DNA of 64,000 nucleotides from positions 4,336,001 to 4,400,000 of the forward strand of contig NZ_CP048630.1 in the NCBI RefSeq assembly GCF_010669125.1, in the 5' to 3' direction. The translations under genes were made by a program, and so were the position numbers. Shown here piece by piece: positions 29,101 through 36,789 of the stretch; positions within the stretch are counted from its first letter, which is position 1, and every line of letters begins with the position of its first letter. Under the pieces are notes generated by a model. That model made no database searches and was not told the DNA's origin. It was given only the letters and a program-made list of their open reading frames with translations. Source of the stretch: Ancylobacter pratisalsi. GTDB taxonomy: Bacteria > Pseudomonadota > Alphaproteobacteria > Rhizobiales > Xanthobacteraceae.

Positions 29101-29168
29101 TCAAGCGTTGGCTTGCCGATACCATTTTCTCTGCGACTTATGATCGGCCATTTTCGCCCCCTTCTTGA
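26160..29168 (+). CDS. hsdR: Type I restriction endonuclease subunit R
   Basis: HsdR translocates and cuts unmodified DNA. The 1002-residue protein starts at the ATG overlapping the darG stop; the frame extends further upstream but inside darG. It has an N-terminal PD-(D/E)xK nuclease domain with FELKN (Glu172, Lys174). A superfamily 2 motor follows, with Walker A HSAGSGKS (about 320), DEAH box IIIDEAHSS (about 425), TATPKN, and late motifs FQTGYDQP and QTLSRLNR. The C-terminal helical domain is complete. All catalytic motifs are intact, so the system should be functional. Confidence 0.95.
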   Translation: MKTDTSEKGLEALIVTGMTGHTSAPTGGGFSEDPEPFVGLHNWLLGDPKAYDRAWTVDLVQLRAFIGATQPTLVEAFDLDNDSPTRQKFLARLQGEIGKRGVIEVLRNGLKHGPHHIDLFYGTPSPGNAKAAERFAMNRFSVTRQLRYSRDETAHALDLALFINGLPIATFELKNSLTKQTVEDAVEQYKRDRDPRERLFEFGRCIVHLAVDDAQVKFCTHLKGKGSWFLPFNKGWNDGAGNPPNPAGIKTDYLWKDILTPLGLTDIIENYAQIVERKDPKTNRLRRDQLFPRFHQLDVVRKLLADAKAKGAGRRVLIQHSAGSGKSNSIAWLAHQLVRLANDSRQVFDSVIVVTDRRILDQQIRDTIKQFAQVGATVGHAEHSGDLRRFIADGKKIIITTVQKFPFILDDIGSQHKDRRFAIIIDEAHSSQGGKAAAALNVALTGAEDGDEEESVEDKINAIMEQRKMLPNASYFAFTATPKNKTLENFGEPYPEGDKIKRRPFHSYTMKQAIQEGFILDVLRYYTPVNSYYRLVKTVDADPEFDTKRATKKLRRYVESNDHAIKLKAEIMVDHFHEQVLALNKIGGQARAMVVTSGIERAIQYYQAVSAYLVERKSPYRAIVAFSGEHEFRGVKVTEASLNGFPSKDIADQIESDPYRFLICADKFQTGYDQPLLHSMYVDKALSGIKAVQTLSRLNRAHPQKHDAFVLDFMNDTATIRASFDTFYRTTILSDETDPNRLHDLKATLDGYQIYNPAQIDQLVGLYLSGADRDQLDPILDACVAAYNDSLDEDGQVDFKGKAKALARTYAFIASILPYTNAEWEKLSIFLNFLLPKLPAPREEDLSKGILEAIDMDSYRVEKQAVQHIQLVDQNAEVDPVPTDGGGRTLEPELDRLSNIIRSFNDLFGNITWEDADRIRRLIGTEIPNKVAANMAYQNARQNSDKQNAKIEHDKALTNVIVGLMKDDTELFKQFSDNSEFKRWLADTIFSATYDRPFSPPS

Positions 29169-29565
29169 CGGTGGCGGCTCGCGACGGAGGCCTTGGCTTT
29201 CGGGGAGGATGCCAATGTACGCAATTGGCGCAACCAGACCCTTCGGAACTGTAAGGCGCAACGTCTGCTTTCAGGAAATAGCTAGCACGATCTCTACGAC
29301 CGAATTCAGGGCGTAAAGCCGCCATCCGCGCGGGCGTGTCGAGATGGCTTCTGGTCAAGGAAGTATTGCGTATTGCAGGTCATAGATCGGCTGTTGGGCA
29401 TCCGTCGCCGTCGCGTCAGTCTTGGGAATGACCAGACGCTCACATTCACCCACTCGATACCCCGCATATCGATTTGTGCCGGGCCGGTTGCCCGACGACC
29501 TCTACACCTACGCCGAAACGCGGCCGCCCCGTCGCAGGCAGCGTCCGTCCCCAACTCCCGCCCCG
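29169..29565. other. Intergenic region after hsdR
   Basis: Nearly 400 bp with no supportable gene before the tiny reading frame upstream of the serine recombinase. I see no repeat or terminator clear enough to annotate. Confidence 0.4.
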
Positions 29566-29676
29566 ATGACCGTCACTGACGACTGGCCAGAATACATTCC
29601 GGTGATGGAGGCGGAGATTGCTGTCTTCGAGGCATGGTTCGGGGATATTCTGGAGGAGCTGATCCAAGGGGGATGA
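29566..29676 (+). CDS. Small acidic protein upstream of the serine recombinase
   Basis: The frame encodes 36 residues: MTVTDDWPEYIPV, then an acidic amphipathic helix EIAVFEAWFGDILEELIQ. It ends 24 bp before the recombinase start, on the same strand. The frame is open further upstream (to 29422) but the extension is Pro/Arg-rich and unlike protein. The clean acidic helix and the position suggest a real small gene, possibly an accessory factor for the recombinase; no known family is recognised. Confidence 0.4.
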   Translation: MTVTDDWPEYIPVMEAEIAVFEAWFGDILEELIQGG

Positions 29677-29700
29677 CTGCCTGACACGAAAGGCTCTGCC

Positions 29701-31371
29701 ATGACCGCTTCGCTGCGTGCCGCTTTGTACCTGCGCGTCTCCACAGCCCGGCAAGCCGAGCACGATGTCTCGATCCCCGACCAGCGCCGGCAGGGCGAGG
29801 CGTACTGCCAGTCCCGCGGCTACCAGCTGGTCGAGACCTATGTCGAACCGGGGGCCTCAGCGACCAATGACCGCCGGCCCGAGTTTCAGCGGATGATCGA
29901 AGCGGGCACGCTGAAGCCGGCGCCGTTTGATGTCGTGGTGGTGCACAGCTTCTCACGCTTCTTCCGCGATCACTTCGAGCTGGAGTTCTATGTCAGGAAG
30001 CTCGCCCGCAACGGCGTGCGGCTGGTGTCGATCACCCAGGAGATGGGCGACGACCCGATGCACGTCATGATGCGGCAGATCATGGCGCTGTTCGACGAGT
30101 ACCAGTCCAAAGAGAACGCCAAGCACGTCCTGCGGGCCCAGAAGGAGAATGCCCGGCAGGGCTTCTGGAACGGTGCTCGCCCGCCGATCGGCTATCGCGT
30201 GGTCGAGGCCGAGCAGCGGGGCGCCAAGGTGAAGAAGAAGCTGGAGATCGATCCGCTCCACGCCGACACGGTGCGGCTGATCTTCGACCTCGCTCTCAAT
30301 GGCGATGGCCGCTCCGGCCCTATGGGCGTGAAGGCCATCGTCAGCCATCTCAACCGCAACCGGATCTACACCCGCGAGGGCGGGCGTTGGGGCATCGGTC
30401 AGCTTCACCGGGTGCTGACTCGCCGCACCTATGTCGGCGAGCACCAGTTCAACAGCCGCTCCAAGAGCAAGCAGAAGAAGCCCGAGAGCGAGGTGGTGGT
30501 GGTCGCCGTGCCGCCGCTGATCGACACCAAGGTCTTCGACGCTGTGCAGGAGCAGCTTCAGGCGCGCAATCCCAAGATCGTCCCGCCGCGCGTGGTGAGC
30601 GGTCCGACGCTTCTCACCGGCATCTGCTATTGCGCGCAGTGCGGCGGGGCCATGACCATCCGCACCGGCAAGAGCGGGCGCTATCGCTACTATGCCTGCT
30701 CGATCAAAGCGCGGCAGGGCGAAACCGGCTGCTCGGGGCGCGCCATTCCGATGGAGACGCTCGACACCCTTGTGGCGACCCATATCGAGCAGCGCCTTCT
30801 CCAGCCCGAGCGGCTGCAGGAAATCCTCGCTTCCATGCTCGACCACCGCCAGGAGCGGCTTGAACGCCGCCGCGAGCACATCGCAGAGCTCAACAAGCGC
30901 GCCACAGAGGCGGATCAGCGGCTACGTCGGCTCTATGACGCCATCGAATCGGGTGTCGCCGACATCACCGATCCGGCTTTGAAGGAACGAATCGACGGGC
31001 TGAAGGCGATTCGTGACCAAGCGCAGGCTGATATTGTCCGCGCGCAATCGTCGCTCGCAACGTCGGGCGAGGACGTTGTCACGCCCGCCATGGTCACGCG
31101 TTTCGCCGACATTGCCCGCAAACGCATGCGCATTGAAGGCGGCGGCTATCGGCGTGATCATTTGCGCGCCTTGGCTCAGCGTGTGGAAGTTGGAGCCAAG
31201 GAAATTCGCATCATCGGATCGAAGGGAGACCTGCTCCGAACGCTGGCTGCCGCATCGGGAGGGAAAACGGCTGCGCTAGGCGTGCCCAGTTTGGGACTGA
31301 AATGGCGGAAGAGGTGTCCGCCAGAAGATCGCCCTAACATGCTGCATCGATTGACGAGTTTATCACGCTGA
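29701..31371 (+). CDS. Large serine recombinase (site-specific integrase family)
   Basis: The protein has 556 residues. The resolvase catalytic domain comes first (residues 5-150; nucleophile Ser14 in YLRVSTARQ, plus HSFSRFFRDHFELE). Then come a recombinase domain (about 160-275) and a zinc-ribbon domain with CYCAQCGG and YACSIKARQGETGC. A coiled-coil region runs about 375-420. Such enzymes integrate or excise mobile islands without host factors. The last part is odd: the codons for WRKR (31303 on) coincide with a 14-bp match to the 3' end of the tRNA-Ser gene at 53532. The following 18 residues are therefore probably not native but read from the island inserted there. Confidence 0.88.
   Translation: MTASLRAALYLRVSTARQAEHDVSIPDQRRQGEAYCQSRGYQLVETYVEPGASATNDRRPEFQRMIEAGTLKPAPFDVVVVHSFSRFFRDHFELEFYVRKLARNGVRLVSITQEMGDDPMHVMMRQIMALFDEYQSKENAKHVLRAQKENARQGFWNGARPPIGYRVVEAEQRGAKVKKKLEIDPLHADTVRLIFDLALNGDGRSGPMGVKAIVSHLNRNRIYTREGGRWGIGQLHRVLTRRTYVGEHQFNSRSKSKQKKPESEVVVVAVPPLIDTKVFDAVQEQLQARNPKIVPPRVVSGPTLLTGICYCAQCGGAMTIRTGKSGRYRYYACSIKARQGETGCSGRAIPMETLDTLVATHIEQRLLQPERLQEILASMLDHRQERLERRREHIAELNKRATEADQRLRRLYDAIESGVADITDPALKERIDGLKAIRDQAQADIVRAQSSLATSGEDVVTPAMVTRFADIARKRMRIEGGGYRRDHLRALAQRVEVGAKEIRIIGSKGDLLRTLAAASGGKTAALGVPSLGLKWRKRCPPEDRPNMLHRLTSLSR
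31303..31316. other. Putative left attachment-site repeat of the tRNA-Ser island
   Basis: The 14 bases TGGCGGAAGAGGTG are identical, and in the same orientation, to 53532-53545, the 3' end of tRNA-Ser. The distance between copies is 22,229 bp. Islands that use tRNA 3' ends leave precisely such direct repeats, with the integrase next to the intact tRNA, as seen here. A chance 14-bp match between these two particular places is unlikely. Confidence 0.65.
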
Positions 31372-31421
31372 TACTCACGGCCCTACTTCTGGCCCTAGCC
31401 GATTTCAGCGGGTCCAGTTAC

Positions 31422-33103
31422 GGCTCTGACTCACATTTGCTGCTGTTGGAAGGCATGCTTTTGCTGATTCACCGGAGGATCAGCTTATGCAGCATCGATT
31501 TCCTCGCGCGAGCCTCGCGCCTGACGGCTTTTCAGTAGATGAAGTAAAGGTTGTAGCGGATAGCGTTCAAATACAGTTGCGGTCGCGCCACCCCGTAGGA
31601 AGATGTCCGGACTGTGGGCGACTGAGCCGCAGAGTTCAAAGCCGATATGTGCGCCGACCTGCTGACCTTCCTCTTTCTGGTCGACCCGTCCAGCTAATGA
31701 TAGTCGCGCGTCGATTCTGGTGCGATGCCGTACTGTGCGGTCGGCGCATCTTCTGCGAGCAGTTCGATGGCAGTGTATTAGCTCGCTATGGTCGGCGTAC
31801 CCAACGGTTGGAAACAATCGTCCACCATCTCGGCCTGGCACTCGGCGGCAGACCGGCGGCGGCCTTTGCCAATCGCCTCATGATGCCGGTGAGCAACGAC
31901 ACACTGCTGCGGGTGGTTCGCCGGCGTATAGCCGATCAGAGTGATGAACTCACTGTCATAGGCATTGATGACTTTGCCTTTCGACGCGGCCAGACCTACG
32001 GAACAATCGTTTGCGACCTGGAACGGCGGAGGCCTGTCACCCTCTTGCCGGATCGTGCACTGGATACGTCACGATCATGGCTGGCCAAACATCAGTCGAT
32101 ATCGATCGTCGCTCGCGACCGGGGCGGCGGCTACGGCGAGGCCATCGCGAAGGCCCTGCCTGATGCAGAGCAGGTCGCCGACCGTTGGCATCTCATGGAG
32201 AATTCCAGCCGGGCGTTTCTCGATGCTGTCGGCAGGTCGATGCACCAGATCAGGCAGACGGTCGGCAGCAATGTCGTTGACCCCAAGCTTTTGACGTATG
32301 CAGAAAAGTTGCAATACGAAGGTTATCTGCGCCGTCAGGAAACGAATGAAGCGATCCGGGAGCTGTCGAAAAAGGGAACCCCAATTCGTCAGATTGTGCG
32401 GCAAACCGGTCATAGCCGGAAGCTTGTCCGCGACGTGTTACGTGGCCAGCGCCTCGATGTCTTTCGAACTCGGCGCAGTTCGCTCGATAACTGGCTGCCC
32501 TGGCGTGACAGCCGCTGGGACGAAGGGGCTCGAAACGCCTTGGCACTCTGGCGCGAGATGCGAGAAAAGGGTTTTCCAGGGCAAAGCGGCGTCGTCTCGC
32601 AATGGGCACAGCGTCGACGTCTGGCAGAGAAAGCTAACCAGAGTGGGCTCGCCCGAACACCATCGGCAAGGATTATCGCTCGATTGATGACTGCCGCACG
32701 CGATGATCTGACGAAGTCCGAAGCAATCTTGGTGGCAGCGATCGAAATGGGCGTTCCGGAACTGGTTGCCGCGCGCACGGTCATCGGCGACTTCCAGTCC
32801 ATGATCCGCTCGAAAACGGCGAACAAGCTCGATGGTTGGCTTGAAACAGCCAAGAACAGCTTGGTCGGATCCTTCGCAAACGGCGTTGAAAAGGATATCG
32901 ACGCCGTTCGAAACGCTATCATCTCTCCTTGGTCGAACGGGCAAACGGAAGGACAGATCACTCGCCTGAAGCTCATCAAACGCCAAATGTATGGGCGAGC
33001 AAAACTCGATCTGCTGCAGGCGCGATTGATCGGTGCATAAGCTGATTCTGCGGAGAAACAGCAAAAACGTGCCTTCCAAGAGCAGAAAATGTGAGTCAGA
33101 ACT
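31422..33103 (+). mobile_element. ISL3 family insertion sequence with long terminal inverted repeats
   Basis: The element is bounded by imperfect inverted repeats of about 45 bp. The left end (31422-31466) begins near TCTGACTCACATTTGCTG and runs through TTGGAAGGCA. The right end (33059-33103, reverse complement) has TCTGACTCACATTTTCTG and TTGGAAGGCA. It carries one full-length transposase. No convincing 8-bp target duplication could be seen at these ends, so the exact terminal base is uncertain or the duplication has decayed. It sits about 100 bp inside the presumed left end of the tRNA-Ser island. Confidence 0.8.
31487..33040 (+). CDS. ISL3 family transposase
   Basis: This 517-residue protein has the ISL3 layout: an N-terminal zinc-finger region (RCPDCGRLSRRVQSRYVRRP), a helix-turn-helix, then a DDE-type catalytic domain. 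The first acidic site is GIDDFAFRRGQTYGTIVCDL, the second is in VARDRGGGYGEAI followed by VADRWHLMEN, and the last is near SPWSNGQTEGQITRLKLIKR. The length is normal and no frameshift is visible, so the IS may be active. The ATG lies about 65 bp inside the left inverted repeat. Confidence 0.92.
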   Translation: MQHRFPRASLAPDGFSVDEVKVVADSVQIQLRSRHPVGRCPDCGRLSRRVQSRYVRRPADLPLSGRPVQLMIVARRFWCDAVLCGRRIFCEQFDGSVLARYGRRTQRLETIVHHLGLALGGRPAAAFANRLMMPVSNDTLLRVVRRRIADQSDELTVIGIDDFAFRRGQTYGTIVCDLERRRPVTLLPDRALDTSRSWLAKHQSISIVARDRGGGYGEAIAKALPDAEQVADRWHLMENSSRAFLDAVGRSMHQIRQTVGSNVVDPKLLTYAEKLQYEGYLRRQETNEAIRELSKKGTPIRQIVRQTGHSRKLVRDVLRGQRLDVFRTRRSSLDNWLPWRDSRWDEGARNALALWREMREKGFPGQSGVVSQWAQRRRLAEKANQSGLARTPSARIIARLMTAARDDLTKSEAILVAAIEMGVPELVAARTVIGDFQSMIRSKTANKLDGWLETAKNSLVGSFANGVEKDIDAVRNAIISPWSNGQTEGQITRLKLIKRQMYGRAKLDLLQARLIGA

Positions 33104-33197
33104 TGGAATTGTTCCGGCTTTTCTGAGCAACTGCCGATTGTTCAGAAAAGAGCAGGCATTTGGGCTTATGCATGACCAGCGAACCAAGGAGAACGCC

Positions 33198-33860
33198 ATG
33201 AACGGAACGGAAAACAGCGAGATAACAGGACCTTCCCGGTCGGGTGGCACCCGCCGGACAGCGCGCGACCGCGGCGGATGGCTGAAGCCGCTTTCAACGT
33301 TCCGAGCTCTTGGTCTCGTCCTGCTCGCCGTGATGAGTGCCCTGAGTTCTGGTGCTGCCGGTGCGCTTGCTGCCGATTATGCCGTTTACGAAGAGCACTC
33401 GCCGGAAACGAAACCGATGCAGCCGGGGGCAAATCTCCGGGCGTTGAACCGGGTGATCACCCAGATGGGCGATGCGATCCATCTTGATACCGAAACCGGG
33501 ATTGTCTCCCTGAAGGCGGGAACCTACCGGATCTCCGGCGTTTCGGTGCTGACCTATTTCGACGCGCAGGCGGATACGGATGGACGGGTTTCGGCCCAGG
33601 CCCGTCCCAACGCCAGCTACGCCATGCTGCTCCATCCGGGCTCGGCCAGCCGCGATGTTGAGCCTCTGGCGCTCGGGACAGTCTCGACGGCGAACATGGA
33701 CCCGAGCTTGCTCGACGCGATTCTGACCTTCGACGCGGATACGCAGATCGTGCTGATGCATCAGGCGGGACGCGACGTGGGGGGCATTTATCTTCAGGTC
33801 TATGTCGACGGCTCCGACAAGCACGTCATGGCCCGGCTGGTCATCCAGAAGCTGGATTAG
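33198..33860 (+). CDS. Hypothetical secreted or membrane-anchored protein
   Basis: The start at 33198 has a strong AAGGAGA ribosome site, giving 220 residues. A basic N-terminus and one hydrophobic segment (about 35-60, LGLVLLAVMSALSSG) end at an Ala-x-Ala-type site (GALAADYA), so export is likely. The mature part is beta-rich and regular (GIVSLKAGTYRISGVSVLTYF, VGGIYLQVYVDG), which suggests a small jelly-roll or adhesive-like domain. No family is recognised. It is a cargo gene beside the IS element. Confidence 0.55.
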   Translation: MNGTENSEITGPSRSGGTRRTARDRGGWLKPLSTFRALGLVLLAVMSALSSGAAGALAADYAVYEEHSPETKPMQPGANLRALNRVITQMGDAIHLDTETGIVSLKAGTYRISGVSVLTYFDAQADTDGRVSAQARPNASYAMLLHPGSASRDVEPLALGTVSTANMDPSLLDAILTFDADTQIVLMHQAGRDVGGIYLQVYVDGSDKHVMARLVIQKLD

Positions 33861-34085
33861 CATTACAGTCGCGTTTTCTAACGACGTCTGAATCCACATG
33901 TCTCCATGGTTCGAAGGTCGTGGATGAGTCCGTACCCCAGGTGCTGCACGTCAGCAAAAGTGCGTCAGAGCCCAGTTACCGCGTAGACTTCTCCACCTTC
34001 GCGCGCACCTCGCTGGCGAAGCGGTGCCACGGCGCCAGGATTGCCCGGCCAGCTTGACGCATCAGCAGGATGGAGCCGGCCGGCT

Positions 34086-34835
34086 TCACCCTTCGCTCTT
34101 CACCTGAGCTATGTCGATCTCGTGCACGTCTGAGCCGACCACGACGCGAATGCGATAAAATTTGCCGTCCGGATCATTGACGGGTGGAGCGATATGCACC
34201 TGCCCCCCCACCCACTCGCCGGGCATGACCGTGTTGTCTTTCAGAACCTGCTGCTCAAGGGTGGCCATGTTCCGTTGCCCCGTCTCGACCGCATCACGGA
34301 TCATCGCCGAGTTCGTGGCGGACGCGTTTGCCTGAGCCAGGGCAGCCGCAGCAGGGTCATAACCGGACACTGTGTAACGGACAGGCCCTCGCGGGGTGTA
34401 GACGGTGCCCCGTCCTTGATAATACCCCGCCTGGGAGGCTGAGTAGGAATTCGCTGCCGAGCTAACGCCAACAGCGACGGCTCGCATAATCTGACGATTC
34501 TTTTCTTCACGAACCAAATCGTCGTAGCTGAGCACCTTGAGATCGGTGATCACCTCGCCATTTCGAGTCTGCTCGACGGCGATGTCGTTGGTCGACATGA
34601 GGACCGGCGTTGCGCCAGTGTTCATTACTGCGACGATATAGATCGGACGCGCACCCTGCTCTATGTGCCGACTTGCCGGTCGGATCAGCACGATCGATCT
34701 CGATTTCGTCGACACCAATGCCGGTTGCCCGTCGCGAACAAGGGTTTCTTGCCCGACCGAAGGCTTGAACTGAGCAGACTCGGTAACACAACCGGCCAGC
34801 ATCACGCTGGCACAGGCCGCAACGATTATCTTCAT
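34086..34835 (-). CDS. Hypothetical lipoprotein
   Basis: The protein has 249 residues with a clear lipoprotein signal: MKIIVAACASVMLAGC, lipobox LAGC, acylation at Cys16. The mature N-terminal half is a beta-type domain (SIVLIRPASRHIEQGARPIYIVAVMN). The middle is low in complexity with Gly/Tyr/Ala (SASQAGYYQGRGTVYTPRGP), and a C-terminal segment WVGGQVHIAPP lies near the end. It has a GGGGGAAG ribosome site. No named family is recognised. It is in the cargo zone of the right-hand island. Confidence 0.65.
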   Translation of the reverse strand: MKIIVAACASVMLAGCVTESAQFKPSVGQETLVRDGQPALVSTKSRSIVLIRPASRHIEQGARPIYIVAVMNTGATPVLMSTNDIAVEQTRNGEVITDLKVLSYDDLVREEKNRQIMRAVAVGVSSAANSYSASQAGYYQGRGTVYTPRGPVRYTVSGYDPAAAALAQANASATNSAMIRDAVETGQRNMATLEQQVLKDNTVMPGEWVGGQVHIAPPVNDPDGKFYRIRVVVGSDVHEIDIAQVKSEG

Positions 34836-35013
34836 TGAGCGCTTCCCCCACCCTATCGCTTAGGTTGCGCACAGCACTCGCCAGAGTCGAGTGAATTTTG
34901 AATCATCTGGGTGAGGGATTACCGGGGCCGCAGCGCGTAGCTGAAGCTCCACAGACCCCTTCCGCAATCTGGCCACTCGCGCCCGTTCTCTGTAATGAAT
35001 GGCCCTGGCGACG

Positions 35014-35214
35014 TCACGAGCGCCGGGCCCGAATTATTGCGCTGATCGCGAGCAGCACCGCTGAAGTAGCAATCCCGACCGCGAGAATACCGGCCGGTGT
35101 CACGCGGGCGCGGCTCTGCAGGGTTATGCTCTTGCCAATCCTCATTTCCCACACCGCGTTCATTTCCTCCGGGTGGCAGCGATAGGCAGGCGTCTGATCC
35201 TCCGTTCCGTCCAT
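35014..35214 (-). CDS. Small membrane protein candidate
   Basis: The frame encodes 66 residues: a soluble N-terminal half followed by one hydrophobic helix near the C-terminus (PAGILAVGIATSAVLLAISAI) with a basic RARRS tail. This is a tail-anchored-like layout. The frame is on the same strand as, and just downstream of, the XRE regulator at 35233-35463, so they could form a two-gene unit. The purine-rich GGGGATTTGGG before the ATG is a weak ribosome site. It could still be a chance frame. Confidence 0.35.
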   Translation of the reverse strand: MDGTEDQTPAYRCHPEEMNAVWEMRIGKSITLQSRARVTPAGILAVGIATSAVLLAISAIIRARRS

Positions 35215-35232
35215 CCCAAATCCCCGTTCGAT

Positions 35233-35463
35233 CTACTGCTCTCGCTCCCGCAATCGTACACCCGGACCGTTGCCGTTCTGATCGATGAAGATCACGCCGG
35301 CGGATTCGAGGGTAGCCCGCATTTTCTCGACGCTGCTCATTCGGGCGTCCTGCCCTGTCTCAAAACGATTGACGGTGTTCACCCCGACCCCCGCTCTGGT
35401 AGCGAGTTCTTGAGTGCTCCAGTTGAGCGCGGCTCGGGCCATACGGCATTGAACTGACTTCAT
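35233..35463 (-). CDS. XRE family helix-turn-helix regulator (autoregulator candidate)
   Basis: The 76-residue protein is a single HTH_3 domain: QCRMARAALNWSTQELATRAGV, then NTVNRFETGQ. Its tail GVIFIDQNGNGPGVRLRE is of the same type as the XRE protein at 17287-17532. The start abuts a 15-bp palindromic element (35466-35480) that recurs at 35523-35537, so it very likely represses its own gene and perhaps the divergent genes beginning at 35673. It has no Shine-Dalgarno before the ATG, so it may be translated from a near-leaderless mRNA. Confidence 0.85.
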   Translation of the reverse strand: MKSVQCRMARAALNWSTQELATRAGVGVNTVNRFETGQDARMSSVEKMRATLESAGVIFIDQNGNGPGVRLREREQ

Positions 35464-35465
35464 TT

Positions 35466-35480
35466 GGTGTTTTTATCACC
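35466..35480. promoter_or_regulatory. Operator-like palindrome 1 of the XRE regulator
   Basis: GGTGTTTTTATCACC has GGTG/CACC half-sites and lies two bases upstream of the regulator start on the minus strand. An almost identical element is at 35523-35537 (one base different). The distance between equivalent bases is 57 bp. Paired short palindromes flanking the promoter of an HTH_3 gene are the typical arrangement for autorepression. Confidence 0.6.
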
Positions 35481-35522
35481 ACATAGGGTTGACATCAAAC
35501 CTGTGACGCCTTCATGGTTAAT

Positions 35523-35537
35523 GGTGTGTTTATCACC
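35523..35537. promoter_or_regulatory. Operator-like palindrome 2 of the XRE regulator
   Basis: GGTGTGTTTATCACC is the second copy of the GGTG-N7-CACC element, in the same orientation as the first. It lies between the regulator gene and the divergent gene set beginning at 35673, so both directions could be controlled. Confidence 0.6.
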
Positions 35538-35672
35538 ACTTCCTATCCGGAGAGCAGCGAGAAGCCGCCGTATGCCCCTCCGATCTAACCGGTAGCGAGC
35601 CGGCGGAACGATCCATTTTCCTGACCATATGAACAGGCCGGCGCGGCACGCGTGACCGGCGAAGGAGGAGCC

Positions 35673-35972
35673 ATGTCCAAAGAATTTCCTGTCGATTTCC
35701 CCGTCGGTCAGTCGGCCTATGACGATCTCAAACAGGGCCTCGCCCAGGTCCGCACCGTACGGGCTGCACTCTTTGCGAATGAGGGCGGCGATTTGTCGGC
35801 CGACGACATCGACGCAGCCCGCGATGTGCTTGGCGAGGCCATCGGCTATCTGGAGGCCGCTGCGCGCTGGGCCTCGCATGCTCACAGCGAGGAGTGCCGC
35901 CGGGACGCCGAACAGGCTATCGGCGCCCCCGGCACGCCTCCTACCACCTTGCTCGGCCGTCCCCAGAACTGA
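35673..35972 (+). CDS. Hypothetical protein, first of a four-gene set with a tyrosine recombinase
   Basis: The start has a strong AAGGAGGAG ribosome site. The 99-residue protein is acidic and helical (SAYDDLKQGLAQVRTVRAALFA, DDIDAARDVLGEAIGYLEAAARWA). It has no recognised family. It is followed 16 bp later by another hypothetical gene, a small HTH-like protein and a tyrosine recombinase, all on the plus strand, so it is likely a co-transcribed accessory gene of that integration module. Confidence 0.55.
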   Translation: MSKEFPVDFPVGQSAYDDLKQGLAQVRTVRAALFANEGGDLSADDIDAARDVLGEAIGYLEAAARWASHAHSEECRRDAEQAIGAPGTPPTTLLGRPQN

Positions 35973-35988
35973 CGCCAAGGAGGTTATC

Positions 35989-36447
35989 ATGGCCAGAACC
36001 CCGCGCGACCTGCTAATGGCGCGCCCATTCCTGTCACCGGAAGAGGTCATCACCCTCGCGGCGCAGCTACAGACAACGGACGAGGCGCACCCCGACGCCG
36101 CGCTGATCCGGCTGCAGGCGGAACTACGCATCCGGCATATTACCTGGATGGTGACTATGTTCGACGACGGCGAGGGCGCGAGCCCTCCATATACCGATGG
36201 CGACGCCCTTGAGGCTGCCAACACCGTCGCCAATGCCATCCGGGCCATTCCCGCCAAGACAGCCCGCGGGCTCGCTGCCCATGCGATGGCTCTCATCTGG
36301 GATAGCGGCGAACTCGTGGACCTCGCCCCCAATCCGTCCGATGACCTCGACTGGATGCCGAAATGCTTCATCGCGCTGATGCGAGAGGTGGAGCGCTTGG
36401 CTGATGTTTCCTGTGAACCGGTGGTCACCCTCATGCCACAGGCATGA
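35989..36447 (+). CDS. Hypothetical protein of the integration module
   Basis: The start has a strong AAGGAGG ribosome site six bases before ATG. The 152-residue protein is mainly helical (SPEEVITLAAQLQTTDEAHP, DALEAANTVANAIRAIPA, ending in LMREVERLADVS). No enzyme motif or known family is visible. Its neighbours and spacing make it part of the same operon as the upstream 99-residue protein. Confidence 0.55.
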   Translation: MARTPRDLLMARPFLSPEEVITLAAQLQTTDEAHPDAALIRLQAELRIRHITWMVTMFDDGEGASPPYTDGDALEAANTVANAIRAIPAKTARGLAAHAMALIWDSGELVDLAPNPSDDLDWMPKCFIALMREVERLADVSCEPVVTLMPQA

Positions 36448-36507
36448 CTTCTCGTCGTCGTTTTGGTCTGGTTCAAGATCCCTCCGTCATCAACGGTGGA
36501 GATCACT

Positions 36508-36789
36508 ATGCCCCGCCCGCTGAAGGAACTCCCCTTATTCCCGACCGAGTCGGAGATCGCGCGCGAGCTTTTCGGTGCCGAGCGGATCAACGGTTGGCCT
36601 GCGATCGTCAAATCGCTTGAACTTCAGGGTTTCCCGCGCATCGATCCGGTGTTTGGCCGCCGCTACTGGCCGGCCGTGCGCCAGTGGCTCGATCATCGCT
36701 ATGGTGTCGGCACTCTTGGTGCCCCCTCCGCGGTGGATGGCGAGGAGAACTGGTCATGTCTGAAAAAAGGCCGAAGCCGCCAGGCTTGA
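36508..36789 (+). CDS. Small winged-helix/excisionase-like protein
   Basis: The protein has 93 residues. A segment EIARELFGAERINGWPAIVK and the following PVFGRRYWPAVRQWLD look like the helix-turn-helix plus wing of AlpA/excisionase-type proteins. They would bind DNA near the attachment site and bias the recombinase. GGAG lies eight bases upstream of ATG. Its 3' end overlaps the recombinase start by 34 bp in another frame, which supports a functional pair. Confidence 0.5.
   Translation: MPRPLKELPLFPTESEIARELFGAERINGWPAIVKSLELQGFPRIDPVFGRRYWPAVRQWLDHRYGVGTLGAPSAVDGEENWSCLKKGRSRQA

Noticed and set aside
31372..31430. Target-site duplication of the ISL3 element
   Set aside because: The 8-bp flanks compared at both presumed ends do not match, so no duplication is claimed.
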